This document shows, in pieces, positions 1 through 7,350 of a stretch of DNA of 13,619 nt. This DNA is from Micrococcales bacterium (GTDB lineage Bacteria; Actinomycetota; Actinomycetes; Actinomycetales; Dermatophilaceae). The notes beneath the pieces are model-generated. The model was not told where the DNA came from, made no database searches, and worked only from the letters and a program-made list of their open reading frames with translations. Positions within the stretch are counted from its first letter, which is position 1. Every line of letters starts with the position of its first letter. A program made the translations under genes and the position numbers. The DNA is taken from NCBI GenBank assembly GCA_030452775.1, contig JAKDLQ010000037.1, positions 1-13,619 on the forward strand, in the 5' to 3' direction.

Positions 1-1447
1 AGTCGGTGAGCTCGTTGTTGAGCAGGAACCCGTAGCCGGGGACGGTGATGCCCGACCCGCCGGTCTGTTCGATGGTCAGGGTGTAGGAGGCGACGTTGCC
101 CCACTTGTCGGCTGTCGTCAGGTGGGTCGTGGACTTGCCTTCCTGGGGCTGCTTCTGGCCGACGCCCTTGGAGTCGCAACCGCTGTATGTGCCGTCTGGC
201 GAGCCAAACGGGATCGGCCTGGCCTGAGCGGCGGTGGGGCTGAACCCGCACGCTCGCTCCTTCGCGAACTTCGGGCTGGTCAGCTCCTTGACCGGCACCC
301 CCTTGACGTCGCCGACGTAGCGGTTGCGATCGGCGAAGGCGGTGGCCGAGGCCTCGGAGAAACGATGGAGGTAGTCGACGTCGTTCAGTTTGCTGGTGGC
401 GACCCCGGTCTTGTTCTCGTAGGCCTTCATGAGGTTGAGGATCTCGGCGATGGCGATGCCTCCCGAGCTCGGCACCGGCATGCCGTAGACGTCAAAGCGC
501 TTGTAGGTTGACGCGATCGGTGCCCGGTTGGGGGCCCGGTACTTGCGCAGGTCAGCGCGGGTGATCTGACCGCCCATGACCGTAACGCCGCGAGCCGTGT
601 GCGGCCTGCGGGCCTCGGCGACGATGGCGTTACCGATCCGGCCGCGATAGATCGCCTTGACGCCCTGGTTCGCCAGCACCTGGTAGGCCCTGGAGAGGTC
701 GGAGTTGCGGAACACGCTGCCGACCGCCGGAGCGGCCCCGTTCCGGAGGAACACGCGCGCCGTCGCAGGGAACATCGAGAACCTCGCCGCGTTGGCCGCG
801 GTCTGGTCGGCGAAGGTCTGATCGACGACGAAGCCCGTGCGGGCGAGCTTCTCGGCCGGGGCGAGCACGCGCTTGAACGACATCTTGCCGTGCTCGCGCA
901 CCGCCTTGGCCCACAGCGCCGGAGTGCCCGGCACTCCGACCGACAGGCCCGAGCTGACGACGGTCGAGAAGTTCATCGCAGTGCCGTCGGGGTTGGTGAA
1001 GGTCTTGTCGGTGAAGCTCTTCGGCGCGGTCTCGCGACCATCGATCGTGGAGACCTTCTTGGTCTTGGCGTCGTAGTAGACGAGGAAACCACCACCGCCG
1101 ATGCCGGCACTGTAGGGCTCGGTGACCCCAAGGGCTGCCGCGGTGGCGACCGCCGCATCGGCCGCGGTGCCACCGTCACGCAACACGTCGATGCCGACCT
1201 GTGACGCATCTCGGTCGACCGACGACACGGCGCCGCCCCAACCGGTCACGACCGGCTCCTTGGGCATCTGCTGGTGTCCGCCCCGTGCGGCGTCAGGTCC
1301 GACGGCCGGTCTGGTCGTCGTCCGGGCTTGCGCCGCCGGGTTGATGAGTGCCATCGGGAGGGCGACGGCGGCCACACCCGCGGCCACTCGCAGGGCCATG
1401 CCGGTGCACCGGGATCGTGGTGCTGAGGTGGTGCTGTGTCCGCACAT
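1..1447 (-). CDS. ggt: Gamma-glutamyltransferase precursor, secreted (C-terminus beyond window)
   Basis: Cleaves the gamma-glutamyl bond of glutathione and related compounds outside the membrane. Read leftwards, the N-terminus (from about residue 17, MALRVAAGVAAVALP, to an Ala-x-Ala-like site near AAQA) looks like a Sec signal peptide. Family blocks follow in order: VVTGWGGAVSS, DGGTAADAAVATAAALGV, GIGGGGFLVYYD, GRETAP, MPVPSSGGIAIAEILNLM, then STTHLTTADKWGN and GSGITVPGYGFLLNNE. The first Thr of TTH (codon at 130-128, about residue 440) matches the N-terminal nucleophile that autocleaves the proenzyme. The large subunit is therefore complete, while the small subunit runs off the window after about 43 residues; family members are about 580 residues. 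ATG 1447 is preferred because a TATGGT hexamer lies 6 nt upstream and there is no Shine-Dalgarno; ATG 1399 is the alternative. Confidence 0.93.
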   Translation of the reverse strand, partial: MCGHSTTSAPRSRCTGMALRVAAGVAAVALPMALINPAAQARTTTRPAVGPDAARGGHQQMPKEPVVTGWGGAVSSVDRDASQVGIDVLRDGGTAADAAVATAAALGVTEPYSAGIGGGGFLVYYDAKTKKVSTIDGRETAPKSFTDKTFTNPDGTAMNFSTVVSSGLSVGVPGTPALWAKAVREHGKMSFKRVLAPAEKLARTGFVVDQTFADQTAANAARFSMFPATARVFLRNGAAPAVGSVFRNSDLSRAYQVLANQGVKAIYRGRIGNAIVAEARRPHTARGVTVMGGQITRADLRKYRAPNRAPIASTYKRFDVYGMPVPSSGGIAIAEILNLMKAYENKTGVATSKLNDVDYLHRFSEASATAFADRNRYVGDVKGVPVKELTSPKFAKERACGFSPTAAQARPIPFGSPDGTYSGCDSKGVGQKQPQEGKSTTHLTTADKWGNVASYTLTIEQTGGSGITVPGYGFLLNNELTD

Positions 1448-1453
1448 CTTCGG

Positions 1454-1459
1454 ACCATA
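1454..1459 (-). promoter_or_regulatory. Putative -10 element of a leaderless ggt transcript
   Basis: Minus-strand TATGGT ends exactly 6 nt before ATG 1447, which would place transcription initiation at the start codon. A GTGGCA hexamer (four matches to TTGACA) lies 18 nt further upstream. No ribosome binding site is visible. Inference from spacing and motif only. Confidence 0.45.
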
Positions 1460-1508
1460 GCGCCGCACCGACCCGGCTGCCACCCCAGACGCGACCGCAT
1501 TTCTCAGC

Positions 1509-1633
1509 CGACCCAGCAGCGACACGTGCGGGTCGAGGTAAACGGTCGCGCTCGGCCGCGAGGCATTACCTCGAACCAGCCCTGACACTGCGGGTCGAGG
1601 TAGCCGGTCGCGCTCGGCCGCGAGGCATTACCT
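1509..1633. repeat. Two tandem ~62-bp intergenic units, each a long hairpin
   Basis: Copy 1 spans 1509-1571 and copy 2 spans 1572-1633, with a partial third start (CGACCCGCC) after it. The shared core is GCGGGTCGAGGTA, then CGGTCGCGCTCGGCCGCG, then AGGCATTACCTCGA. Copy 2 closes as a perfect 13-bp inverted repeat (1590-1602 with 1629-1641) enclosing a second stem TCGCG/CGCGA (1608-1612 with 1619-1623). Copy 1 has a 9-bp outer stem (1533-1541 with 1566-1574) and the same inner stem. The units lie between the end of rplA and the start of ggt, both transcribed leftwards. They could act as a terminator or RNA-processing block, or be a VNTR/REP-like element. Confidence 0.85.
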
Positions 1634-1691
1634 CGACCCGCCAGGGCCGGGTGGCCGGGTGCACAGAGGACGCGGACGAGGACGCGCCCCC

Positions 1692-1715
1692 GGCTCTGAG
1701 GGAATGCCTCAGGCC
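1692..1715 (-). terminator. rplA: Hairpin overlapping the rplA stop codon
   Basis: On the minus strand GGC-CTGAGG-CATTC-CCTCAG-A-GCC folds into a 9-bp stem with one bulged A and a 5-nt loop. The rplA TGA (1711-1709) sits inside the upstream arm. There is no U-tract, which is common for actinobacterial terminators but makes the call uncertain; the tandem hairpins at 1509-1641 follow directly. Confidence 0.4.
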
Positions 1716-2425
1716 GGCTCGTCGTCCCCGAGCAGGTTGCGGGTCTTCGACTGATCGAGCGGGATGCCCGGGCCCATCGTCGTGCTCATCGTGGCCTTCT
1801 CGATGTAGCGCCCCTTGGACGCGGACGGCTTGAGGCGCAGAATCTCATCGAGCGCGACGGCATAGTTCTCGACAAGCTGCCTCTCGTCGAAGGAGACCTT
1901 GCCGATGATGAAATGCAGGTTCGCGTGCTTGTCGACCCGGAACTCGATCTTGCCGCCCTTGATGTCGGACACGGCCTTGGCCACGTCCATCGTCACGGTG
2001 CCGGTCTTCGGGTTGGGCATCAGCCCACGCGGGCCGAGGATCTTGCCGAGACGCCCGACCTTGCCCATCATGTCGGGCGTCGCGACGACGGCGTCGAAGT
2101 CGAGCCAGCCGCCGGACACCTTCTCGAGCATGTCATCCGATCCGACATGGTCGGCGCCGGCCTCACGGGCCGCCTCGGCCTTGTCGGCGCTGGCGAAGAC
2201 GAGGACGCGAGCTGTCTTACCGGTCCCGTGCGGCAGGTTGACCGTGCCACGGACCGACTGGTCGGCCTTGCGCGGGTCGACGCCGAGACGCATCGCGACC
2301 TCGACCGTCTCGTCGTACTTCGCCTTCGCCGTCTGCTTCGCGACGCGGACCGCCTCGAGCGGCGCGTACACCTTGCCGGGCGCGATGAGCTCGGCGGCGG
2401 CGCGGTAGTTCTTGCTGCGCTTCAT
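1709..2425 (-). CDS. rplA: 50S ribosomal protein L1
   Basis: Large-subunit protein of the L1 stalk, contacting 23S rRNA and deacylated tRNA in the E site; in many bacteria it also represses its own operon by binding mRNA. The 238-residue product has the family's usual length. Signature stretches include [14 protein letters not shown] at the start, [31 protein letters not shown], the block [20 protein letters not shown], and [19 protein letters not shown] 2425 is chosen because minus-strand AAGGAG (2436-2431) sits 5 nt upstream; an in-frame ATG at 2482 would add 19 residues not typical of L1. It is the last gene of secE-nusG-rplK-rplA, 98 nt after rplK, and is probably cotranscribed with it. 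Nothing is damaged. Confidence 0.98.
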   Translation of the reverse strand: MKRSKNYRAAAELIAPGKVYAPLEAVRVAKQTAKAKYDETVEVAMRLGVDPRKADQSVRGTVNLPHGTGKTARVLVFASADKAEAAREAGADHVGSDDMLEKVSGGWLDFDAVVATPDMMGKVGRLGKILGPRGLMPNPKTGTVTMDVAKAVSDIKGGKIEFRVDKHANLHFIIGKVSFDERQLVENYAVALDEILRLKPSASKGRYIEKATMSTTMGPGIPLDQSKTRNLLGDDEPA

Positions 2426-2523
2426 GATTGCTCCTTGGTTCCTGTGCGGAGTGGTGGTGCGGGCCAGCGCCGGCCCTCCCACGAGGACTCAGTGGCAGTA
2501 TGCCGCCGAGCCGGGTTCCCGGG

Positions 2524-2961
2524 TCAGAGCTGGGCCTCGATGCCCATCGAGCGAGCCGTGCCGGCAATGATCCGCGCCGCCATCTCCTCGTCCTGGGCGT
2601 TGAGGTCCTGCATCTTGGTCCGGGCGATCTCGAGGACCTGATCGCGCGACAGTGTGGCGATCTTGGTCTTGTGCGGCTCTCCGGAGCCCTTGCTGACGCC
2701 GGCCGCCTTCTTGATCAGCTCGGAGGCCGGAGGCGTCTTCGTGATGAACGTGAACGACCGGTCCTCGTAGACCGTGATCTCGACCGGGACGACGTTGCCG
2801 CGCTGGGACTCCGTCGCGGCGTTGTACGCCTTGACGAACTCCATGATGTTGACGCCGTGCTGGCCCAGTGCCGGCCCGACCGGAGGGGCCGGAGTGGCCG
2901 CGCCCGCCTGGATCTGCAGCTTGATGAGGCCAGAGACCTTCTTCTTCTTCTTAGGGGGCAT
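2524..2961 (-). CDS. rplK: 50S ribosomal protein L11
   Basis: Forms the GTPase-associated centre of the large subunit with 23S rRNA, the site of thiostrepton action and of RelA activation in other bacteria. At 145 residues it matches the family. Visible markers are a basic N-terminus ([17 protein letters not shown]), the proline-rich N-domain [18 protein letters not shown] with [14 protein letters not shown], and the C-terminal RNA-binding domain with [15 protein letters not shown] and a terminal [15 protein letters not shown] 2961 is the start of this conserved N-terminus; the upstream in-frame ATG 3015 gives an atypical extension. The ribosome binding site is weak (AGCAGG). In the 90-nt gap to nusG there is a 5-bp hairpin (3006-3010 with 3018-3022), too short to call a terminator. 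Confidence 0.98.
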   Translation of the reverse strand: MPPKKKKKVSGLIKLQIQAGAATPAPPVGPALGQHGVNIMEFVKAYNAATESQRGNVVPVEITVYEDRSFTFITKTPPASELIKKAAGVSKGSGEPHKTKIATLSRDQVLEIARTKMQDLNAQDEEMAARIIAGTARSMGIEAQL

Positions 2962-3051
2962 GAATGCCTGCTTTCGTGTTGTGGGCCGACGCCATGGGCG
3001 ATGACCCGGTTGCACTGACCGGCGGGATGCCGCGGGCCAGACCCCCTTCGC

Positions 3052-3729
3052 TCAGATCTTGGCAACCTGGGTGAAGGAGAGTTCGACCGGCGTCTCCCGG
3101 CCGAAGATGGAGACGAGCACCTTGAGCTTCTGGGACTCGGGGATGATCTCGGAGATCGTGGCCGGCAGCGTCTCGAAAGGACCCTCCATGACCGTCACCG
3201 ACTCGCCGACCTCGAAGTCGACGACGGCGGCCGGCTTGGCCGCTGCGGTGGCAGCAGCGACACCGGCCGCATCGGCGACCGCCTCGAAGCTCGGGGCGAG
3301 CATCGTGAAGACCTCGTCGATCGACAGCGGCACCGGCTGGTGCGCGTTGCCGACGAAACCGGTGACGCCCGGCGTGTGTCGCACCGCGCCCCAGCTCTCA
3401 TCGGTCAGCTCCATCCGGACCAGGACGTATCCGGGCATCCGAACGCGCCGGACGAGCTTCTTCTGCCCGTTCTTGATCTCGGTGACCTCCTCCATGGGGA
3501 CCTCGATCTCGAAGATGTAGTCCTCCATGTTGAGGGTCTGGATGCGCGTCTCGAGGTTGGCCTTGACGCGGTTCTCGTAGCCGGCGTAGGAATGCACGAC
3601 GTACCAGTCGCCAAACCTGGCCTCCAGATCCGCCTTGAACTCCGCGACCGGATCGACGGCTGGAGTCTCCGGATCACTGGCTTTGGACTCCGTGTTCACA
3701 GCGCCCTGGGGGGCGAACTCGTCGGACAC
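3052..3729 (-). CDS. nusG: Transcription termination/antitermination factor NusG
   Basis: Binds RNA polymerase and links it to Rho or to the leading ribosome. The 225-residue product has an acidic N-terminal extension of about 45 residues, typical of actinobacterial NusG. The NGN domain follows ([48 protein letters not shown]), then an Ala-rich linker ([15 protein letters not shown]), then a C-terminal KOW domain ([15 protein letters not shown] to FTQVAKI). The start is GTG 3729, with minus-strand AAGGAAG about 10 nt upstream; the longer open frame to 4164 runs through secE on the wrong frame and is not coding. It lies 92 nt after secE, in the conserved secE-nusG-rplK order. Confidence 0.98.
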   Translation of the reverse strand: MSDEFAPQGAVNTESKASDPETPAVDPVAEFKADLEARFGDWYVVHSYAGYENRVKANLETRIQTLNMEDYIFEIEVPMEEVTEIKNGQKKLVRRVRMPGYVLVRMELTDESWGAVRHTPGVTGFVGNAHQPVPLSIDEVFTMLAPSFEAVADAAGVAAATAAAKPAAVVDFEVGESVTVMEGPFETLPATISEIIPESQKLKVLVSIFGRETPVELSFTQVAKI

Positions 3730-3821
3730 GCTTGACCTACTTCCTTGCTTCTGTTCTGCCTTGCTATGGTCCAGCCGCAACGGACCGGGGTGCTGCTGGC
3801 GAGATTCTCGAAAAGACCGGG

Positions 3822-4082
3822 CTAGCCGGTGAACATCCAGGTGACCAGCTTGCTGAAGACGAGGTCCAGTCCGGCCGTGATCGCCATCATGATGACGACG
3901 AAGACGATCACCACGGCGGTGTAGCGGACCAGCTCCGGGCCGGTCGGCCGGACCACCTTGCGGATCTCGTCGAGGACCTGACGGATGAAGAGCGAGATCG
4001 CGGCGAAGAGACGCGACACGGGGTTGCCGCCCCGGGCCCGGTCGGCCCGATCGGAGCCGCGCTTGGCGCTCGTCTCGGTCAC
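3822..4082 (-). CDS. secE: Preprotein translocase subunit SecE
   Basis: Small essential clamp subunit of the SecYEG export channel. The 86-residue product has the short single-span form found in most bacteria. A basic, charged N-terminus (residues 1-25) leads into the amphipathic segment [17 protein letters not shown], whose K-x-V-x-(W/R)-P motif is the SecE hallmark. One membrane helix follows ([21 protein letters not shown]), then a short tail. The start is GTG 4082 because minus-strand AAAGGGGA lies 5 nt upstream; longer in-frame extensions would read through the tRNA gene. It lies 55 nt after tRNA-Trp and is probably cotranscribed with it and with nusG. Confidence 0.97.
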   Translation of the reverse strand: MTETSAKRGSDRADRARGGNPVSRLFAAISLFIRQVLDEIRKVVRPTGPELVRYTAVVIVFVVIMMAITAGLDLVFSKLVTWMFTG

Positions 4083-4137
4083 GATGTCCCCTTTCCGCGT
4101 CGATGGTCCGCCAGCGGCGGACGCGAACGTTGATGCG

Positions 4138-4210
4138 CAGGGCAAGAGGGACTCGAACCCACAACCGCTGGTTTTGGAGACCAGTGCTCTACCAATTGAG
4201 CTATTGCCCT
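4138..4210 (-). tRNA. tRNA-Trp (CCA anticodon)
   Basis: The 73-nt minus-strand gene has acceptor arms AGGGCAA and TTGCCCT pairing perfectly, discriminator G, D-arm AGCTCAATTGGTAGAGC, anticodon arm CTGGT-CTCCAAA-ACCAG with anticodon CCA, and T-loop GTTCGAGTC. The 3' CCA is not encoded. A tRNA-Trp directly before secE is the standard actinobacterial arrangement. Confidence 0.97.
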
Positions 4211-4284
4211 TCGCCTGGACCGCGTGTGCGGACCCAACCGGACGGCATGCGTCAGCAGGGCCGGCACCGACCATCCGAAGGACG

Positions 4285-4314
4285 ATCATACGGGACCGCG
4301 CGGATCGAGGCGAA
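4285..4314 (-). promoter_or_regulatory. Putative promoter of tRNA-Trp/secE/nusG
   Basis: Minus-strand TATGAT (4290-4285) matches the -10 consensus at five of six bases. TTCGCC (4314-4309) lies 18 nt upstream as a weak -35. Initiation near 4278 would leave about 68 nt before the mature tRNA. The rest of the 156-bp gap between tRNA-Trp and the aminotransferase gene shows no gene. Confidence 0.5.
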
Positions 4315-4354
4315 CCGACCGTATGCCGCCCTCCCCGAGGACCGCGGCGAGTGG

Positions 4355-4360
4355 CAGGAT
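4355..4360 (+). promoter_or_regulatory. Putative -10 element of a leaderless aminotransferase transcript
   Basis: CAGGAT ends exactly 6 nt before GTG 4367. GAGGGG abuts the start codon and is too close to be a ribosome binding site. No clear -35 is visible. The match is partial (CANNNT rather than TANNNT). Confidence 0.35.
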
Positions 4361-4366
4361 CGAGGG

Positions 4367-5662
4367 GTGACCACCAGAGCCCCCCTTGAGTCCCTGCCCG
4401 CCGACGAGCTCGCCACGTTCCGCGCCGAGCAGGAACGGGCGTACGAGGCCCTGCGCACCCGTGGTCTCACGCTCGACCTCACCCGCGGCAAGCCGTCCAC
4501 CGAGCAACTCGACCTGTCCGATGGGCTGCTGCAGCTGCCGACGACGACCACGGGCCGCGGCGGGACCGATGTGCGCAACTACGGCGGTCTCGAGGGACTG
4601 CCCGAGCTGCGCGCGATCTTCGCGGACCTGCTGCGGGTCGAGCCCGGGCAGGTCGTCGCGGGCGGCAACTCGAGCCTGACGATGATGTACACCACCATCG
4701 TCGACTTCATCCTCTTCGGCGGCGTCGACTCGCCGCGGCCCTGGTCGCAGGAGGAGACGGTCACCTTCATCTGTCCGGTGCCCGGCTACGACCGGCACTT
4801 CTCGATGCTCGCCGAGCTCGGGATCGAGATGGTGACCGTCGATATGCTCGCCGACGGCCCCGACATCGCCGCCGTCGAGGCCCTCGTCAAGGACGACCCG
4901 AGCGTCAAGGGCATCTGGATCGTCCCGACCTACTCCAACCCGACCGGCGCGGTGGTGTCCGAGGAGATCGCCGCCCGGCTGGCGGCGATGCCCGCAGCCG
5001 CGCCCGACTTCACGATCTTCTGGGACAACGCCTACGCCATCCACCACCTGACCGACGATGCGGCCAAGAGCGCGGAGATCCTCACCCTCGCGTCGGCGAG
5101 CGGCCACCCGAACCGGCCGATCATGTTCGCATCGACGTCCAAGATCACCTTCGCCGGCGCGGGCGTAGGCGCGTTGGCCGCCTCGAGTGCCACCGTCGCG
5201 TGGTATTTGCGGCATCTGGCGATGGCCTCCATCGGACCCGACAAGGTCAATCACCTCCGTCACGCCGAGTTCTTCCAGGACGCCGAGGGCGTCCGTGGCC
5301 ACATGCGACGGCACCGCGCCGTCCTCGCACCCAAGTTCGCGGCCGTCGACGAGGCCTTGTCGGCCGAGCTCGCGGGGCTCGGCGTGGCGACGTGGACGCA
5401 CCCGAGCGGTGGCTACTTCGTCAACCTCGACGTGCTCGACGGAACGGCCACCCGCGTCGTGGAGCTTGCCAAGGCGGCCGGCATCGCGCTGACACCGGCC
5501 GGGGCCTCCTTCCCGCATGGGCACGATCCGCGCGACCGCAACATTCGCCTGGCCCCCACGTTCCCCGCGCTCGAGGAGGTCCGCGCCGCCATGGCCGGCG
5601 TTGCCACCTGCGTCGCGCTCGCCGCGGCGGAGAAGCTGACCCAGGCCGGCGCCGACGACTGA
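4367..5662 (+). CDS. PLP-dependent class I aminotransferase, aspartate-aminotransferase type (group Ic-like)
   Basis: Probably transfers the amino group between aspartate (or a related amino acid) and 2-oxoglutarate. The 431-residue protein opens with the stretch LTLDLTRGKPSTEQLDLS, characteristic of the actinobacterial aspartate-aminotransferase subgroup (Pfam Aminotran_MocR / Asp_aminotransf), which includes the corynebacterial AspT type. Fold-type I residues are in place: N191 in PTYSNPTG, D220 and Y223 in FWDNAYAIHH, and the PLP Schiff-base lysine K259 in STSKITFAGAGVGAL. NYGGLEGLPELR and GGNSSLTMMY are the substrate-binding and phosphate-cup regions. The start is GTG 4367; the longer frame to 4103 crosses the tRNA gene. 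It is 28 nt upstream of the DUF5709 gene and probably heads an operon with it and add. Exact substrate is inferred. Confidence 0.9.
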   Translation: MTTRAPLESLPADELATFRAEQERAYEALRTRGLTLDLTRGKPSTEQLDLSDGLLQLPTTTTGRGGTDVRNYGGLEGLPELRAIFADLLRVEPGQVVAGGNSSLTMMYTTIVDFILFGGVDSPRPWSQEETVTFICPVPGYDRHFSMLAELGIEMVTVDMLADGPDIAAVEALVKDDPSVKGIWIVPTYSNPTGAVVSEEIAARLAAMPAAAPDFTIFWDNAYAIHHLTDDAAKSAEILTLASASGHPNRPIMFASTSKITFAGAGVGALAASSATVAWYLRHLAMASIGPDKVNHLRHAEFFQDAEGVRGHMRRHRAVLAPKFAAVDEALSAELAGLGVATWTHPSGGYFVNLDVLDGTATRVVELAKAAGIALTPAGASFPHGHDPRDRNIRLAPTFPALEEVRAAMAGVATCVALAAAEKLTQAGADD

Positions 5663-5690
5663 CACACTCGCCAGACGAGAGGAACCCCAC

Positions 5691-6200
5691 ATGTCCGATC
5701 CCAACGAGAACATCGATGATGACCTGACGAGCTACAGCGTCGATGACGAGGATCAGCTCCAGCCGCAGGACACCCTGATCGACGACGACGTCGAGGACAG
5801 CCTGGATCGCGGCTATTCCCCCAGCGACACCGCCCGCGGCTCCACCGCGTGGGGCACGACGGCATACGAGCAGTCCCAGGAGGAGACGATCGACCAGCGC
5901 ATCCTCCAGGAGGAGCCCGACCCCGACTCCGCCTACGGCGCACCCGACAACGAGAGCGGGCTCGACACCGAGCGCCTCGGCGGAACCGACGAGGACGCCA
6001 TCGATGCCGACGACGACTGGATCGGCTCGGGCGAGGTCGGCACCACGCGCGCCGGTCGCCTCGTCGCCCCCGACGAGGGCGCCCATGACGACGACGACAG
6101 CCAGGAGGTCGCATCCGACGTCGGCATCGACGGTGCCGGGGCATCGGCCGAGGAGGCAGCCGTGCACATCATCGACAGCGACGACGGCGAGGACCACTGA
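5691..6200 (+). CDS. Acidic DUF5709-family protein
   Basis: Function unknown. The 169-residue protein is very acidic and soluble, with runs such as EGAHDDDDSQEV and no membrane segment. Two blocks match my memory of the actinobacterial DUF5709 family: the N-terminal QDTLIDDDVEDSLDRGYSPS and the C-terminal VGTTRAGRLVAPDEGA followed by ASAEEAAVHII. The region between is low-complexity and rich in Glu, Asp and Gly. ATG 5691 has GAGGAA upstream within a normal spacing. It lies between the aminotransferase gene and add, 5 nt before add, so cotranscription is likely, but neighbours do not reveal a role. Several long frames on the opposite strand are shadows of its skewed codons. Confidence 0.88.
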   Translation: MSDPNENIDDDLTSYSVDDEDQLQPQDTLIDDDVEDSLDRGYSPSDTARGSTAWGTTAYEQSQEETIDQRILQEEPDPDSAYGAPDNESGLDTERLGGTDEDAIDADDDWIGSGEVGTTRAGRLVAPDEGAHDDDDSQEVASDVGIDGAGASAEEAAVHIIDSDDGEDH

Positions 6201-6205
6201 CCTTC

Positions 6206-7252
6206 ATGGTCAAGGCGGTGGAGTCGCTGCCCAAGGCGCACCTGCACCTGCACTTCACCGGTTCGATGCGGATCCAGACCGTGCGCGATCTGTCCCGGCG
6301 CCACGGGCTGCACCTGCCCGACTCGCTCGGGGCGGCGTGGCCGCCCCGGCTGCATGCGACCGATGAGAAGGGCTGGTTCCGCTTCCAACGGCTCTATGAC
6401 ACGGCCCGTGCCTGCGTTCGCGGCGAGGTCGACATGCGCCGGATCGTGCGCGAGGCCGCCGAGGACGACGCGGCCGAGGGGTCCCGCTGGCTCGAGCTGC
6501 AGATCGACCCGACCTCCTACGCCCCGTTCGTCGGTGGGATCACCCCCGCACTCGAGATCGTCCTCGACGAGGCCCGGGCCGTCTCCGATGCGGGACCGAC
6601 TGATGTCGCCGTCGTCGTCGCGTCGAACCGGATGCGCCATCCGCTCGAGGCCCGGACCCTGGCGCGCCTGGCAGCCCTGCACGCGGGCGAGGGTCCGGGG
6701 ACCGTCGTGGGCTTCGGACTGTCCAGCGACGAGCGCCGCGGCTTCACGCAGGACTTCGCCCCCGCCTTCACCATCGCGCGCCGCGCCGGGCTCGCGCTCG
6801 TGCCCCATGCCGGCGAGCTGCTCGGAGCGCAGGCCGTCATGGAGACCCTCGAGTACCTCGAGCCCGACCGGCTCGGGCACGGGGTCCGCTCCGTCGAAGA
6901 CCCGCAGGTGCTCGACGCTGTCGCAGCATCCGGGGTCACGCTGGAGATCTGTCCCGGCAGCAACGTCGCCCTCGGCGTGTACGCCGAGCTCGAGGACGTC
7001 CCGCTGCGTCGGCTCGTGCGCTCGGGCATCCCTGTGGCGCTCGGGGCGGACGACCCCCTCCTGTTCGGCTCACGGCTGGCTGACCAGTATGCGGCGGCCC
7101 GCCGACTCGGCTTCGACGACGCCGGGCTCGCGGCCCTCGCGCGATCGTCCATCACCGCCAGCCGGGCCCCCGCCCTGGTCCGCGCGACCGCCCTCGCGGA
7201 CATCGACCGGTGGCTCGCCGAACCCGCCCTGGCCGACCCCGCGAGCGCGTGA
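6206..7252 (+). CDS. add: Adenosine deaminase
   Basis: Zinc hydrolase converting adenosine or deoxyadenosine to inosine or deoxyinosine in purine salvage. The 348-residue length is typical. All zinc and catalytic motifs are present: H14 and H16 with G19 in HLHLHFTGSM, H201 and E204 in PHAGE, H225 in DRLGHGVRS, the serine-asparagine block EICPGSNVALG, and D282-D283 in ALGADDPLLFG. FTGSM replaces the more common LDG/LEG element, which I believe is shared with other actinobacterial relatives. ATG 6206 follows the DUF5709 stop by 5 nt; GAGGA lies about 12 nt upstream, so translation is probably coupled. A methylthioadenosine or adenine deaminase specificity is possible but less likely. Confidence 0.93.
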   Translation: MVKAVESLPKAHLHLHFTGSMRIQTVRDLSRRHGLHLPDSLGAAWPPRLHATDEKGWFRFQRLYDTARACVRGEVDMRRIVREAAEDDAAEGSRWLELQIDPTSYAPFVGGITPALEIVLDEARAVSDAGPTDVAVVVASNRMRHPLEARTLARLAALHAGEGPGTVVGFGLSSDERRGFTQDFAPAFTIARRAGLALVPHAGELLGAQAVMETLEYLEPDRLGHGVRSVEDPQVLDAVAASGVTLEICPGSNVALGVYAELEDVPLRRLVRSGIPVALGADDPLLFGSRLADQYAAARRLGFDDAGLAALARSSITASRAPALVRATALADIDRWLAEPALADPASA

Positions 7253-7261
7253 GTCCCCAGC

Positions 7262-7316
7262 CTGAGTCCGTCTCGAGTCCGCCTCGAGATTGCCCTGAGT
7301 CTGCTCTGAGTTTGCT
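7262..7316. promoter_or_regulatory. Five 11-bp direct repeats, response-regulator-like operator
   Basis: Five consecutive 11-bp units share GAG at 7264, 7275, 7286, 7297 and 7308: CTGAGTCCGTC, TCGAGTCCGCC, TCGAGATTGCC, CTGAGTCTGCT, CTGAGTTTGCT. The phasing is exact, about one helical turn, and the array ends 34 nt before the lipoprotein start. Tandem 11-bp sites are the usual target form of OmpR/PhoB-type regulators. No regulator gene is present in the window. Confidence 0.6.
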
Positions 7317-7350
7317 CAGGTTCCCCCTGTCCGGTCATGCTGGTCCGGAT

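Noticed and set aside
599..1204. Open frames on the plus strand across ggt
   Set aside because: The minus strand carries the full set of gamma-glutamyltransferase motifs; plus-strand products show none.
1528..1641. Possible CRISPR array at the tandem hairpins
   Set aside because: Only two units, no unique spacers of regular length (the intervening sequence is itself repeated), and no cas genes.
3052..4164. 370-aa frame extending nusG upstream
   Set aside because: The extra residues come from the wrong frame of secE and the tRNA region; GTG 3729 starts the recognised NusG.
4286..5713. 475-aa open frame antisense to the aminotransferase gene
   Set aside because: Arg/Gly/Asp-rich low-complexity translation with no family motif; it mirrors the GC-rich third positions of a clearly recognisable gene.
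5421..6197. Val/Gly-rich 258-aa open frame antisense to the DUF5709 gene
   Set aside because: It is the complement of Asp/Glu codons (GAC/GAG read as GTC/CTC) and has no ribosome binding site.
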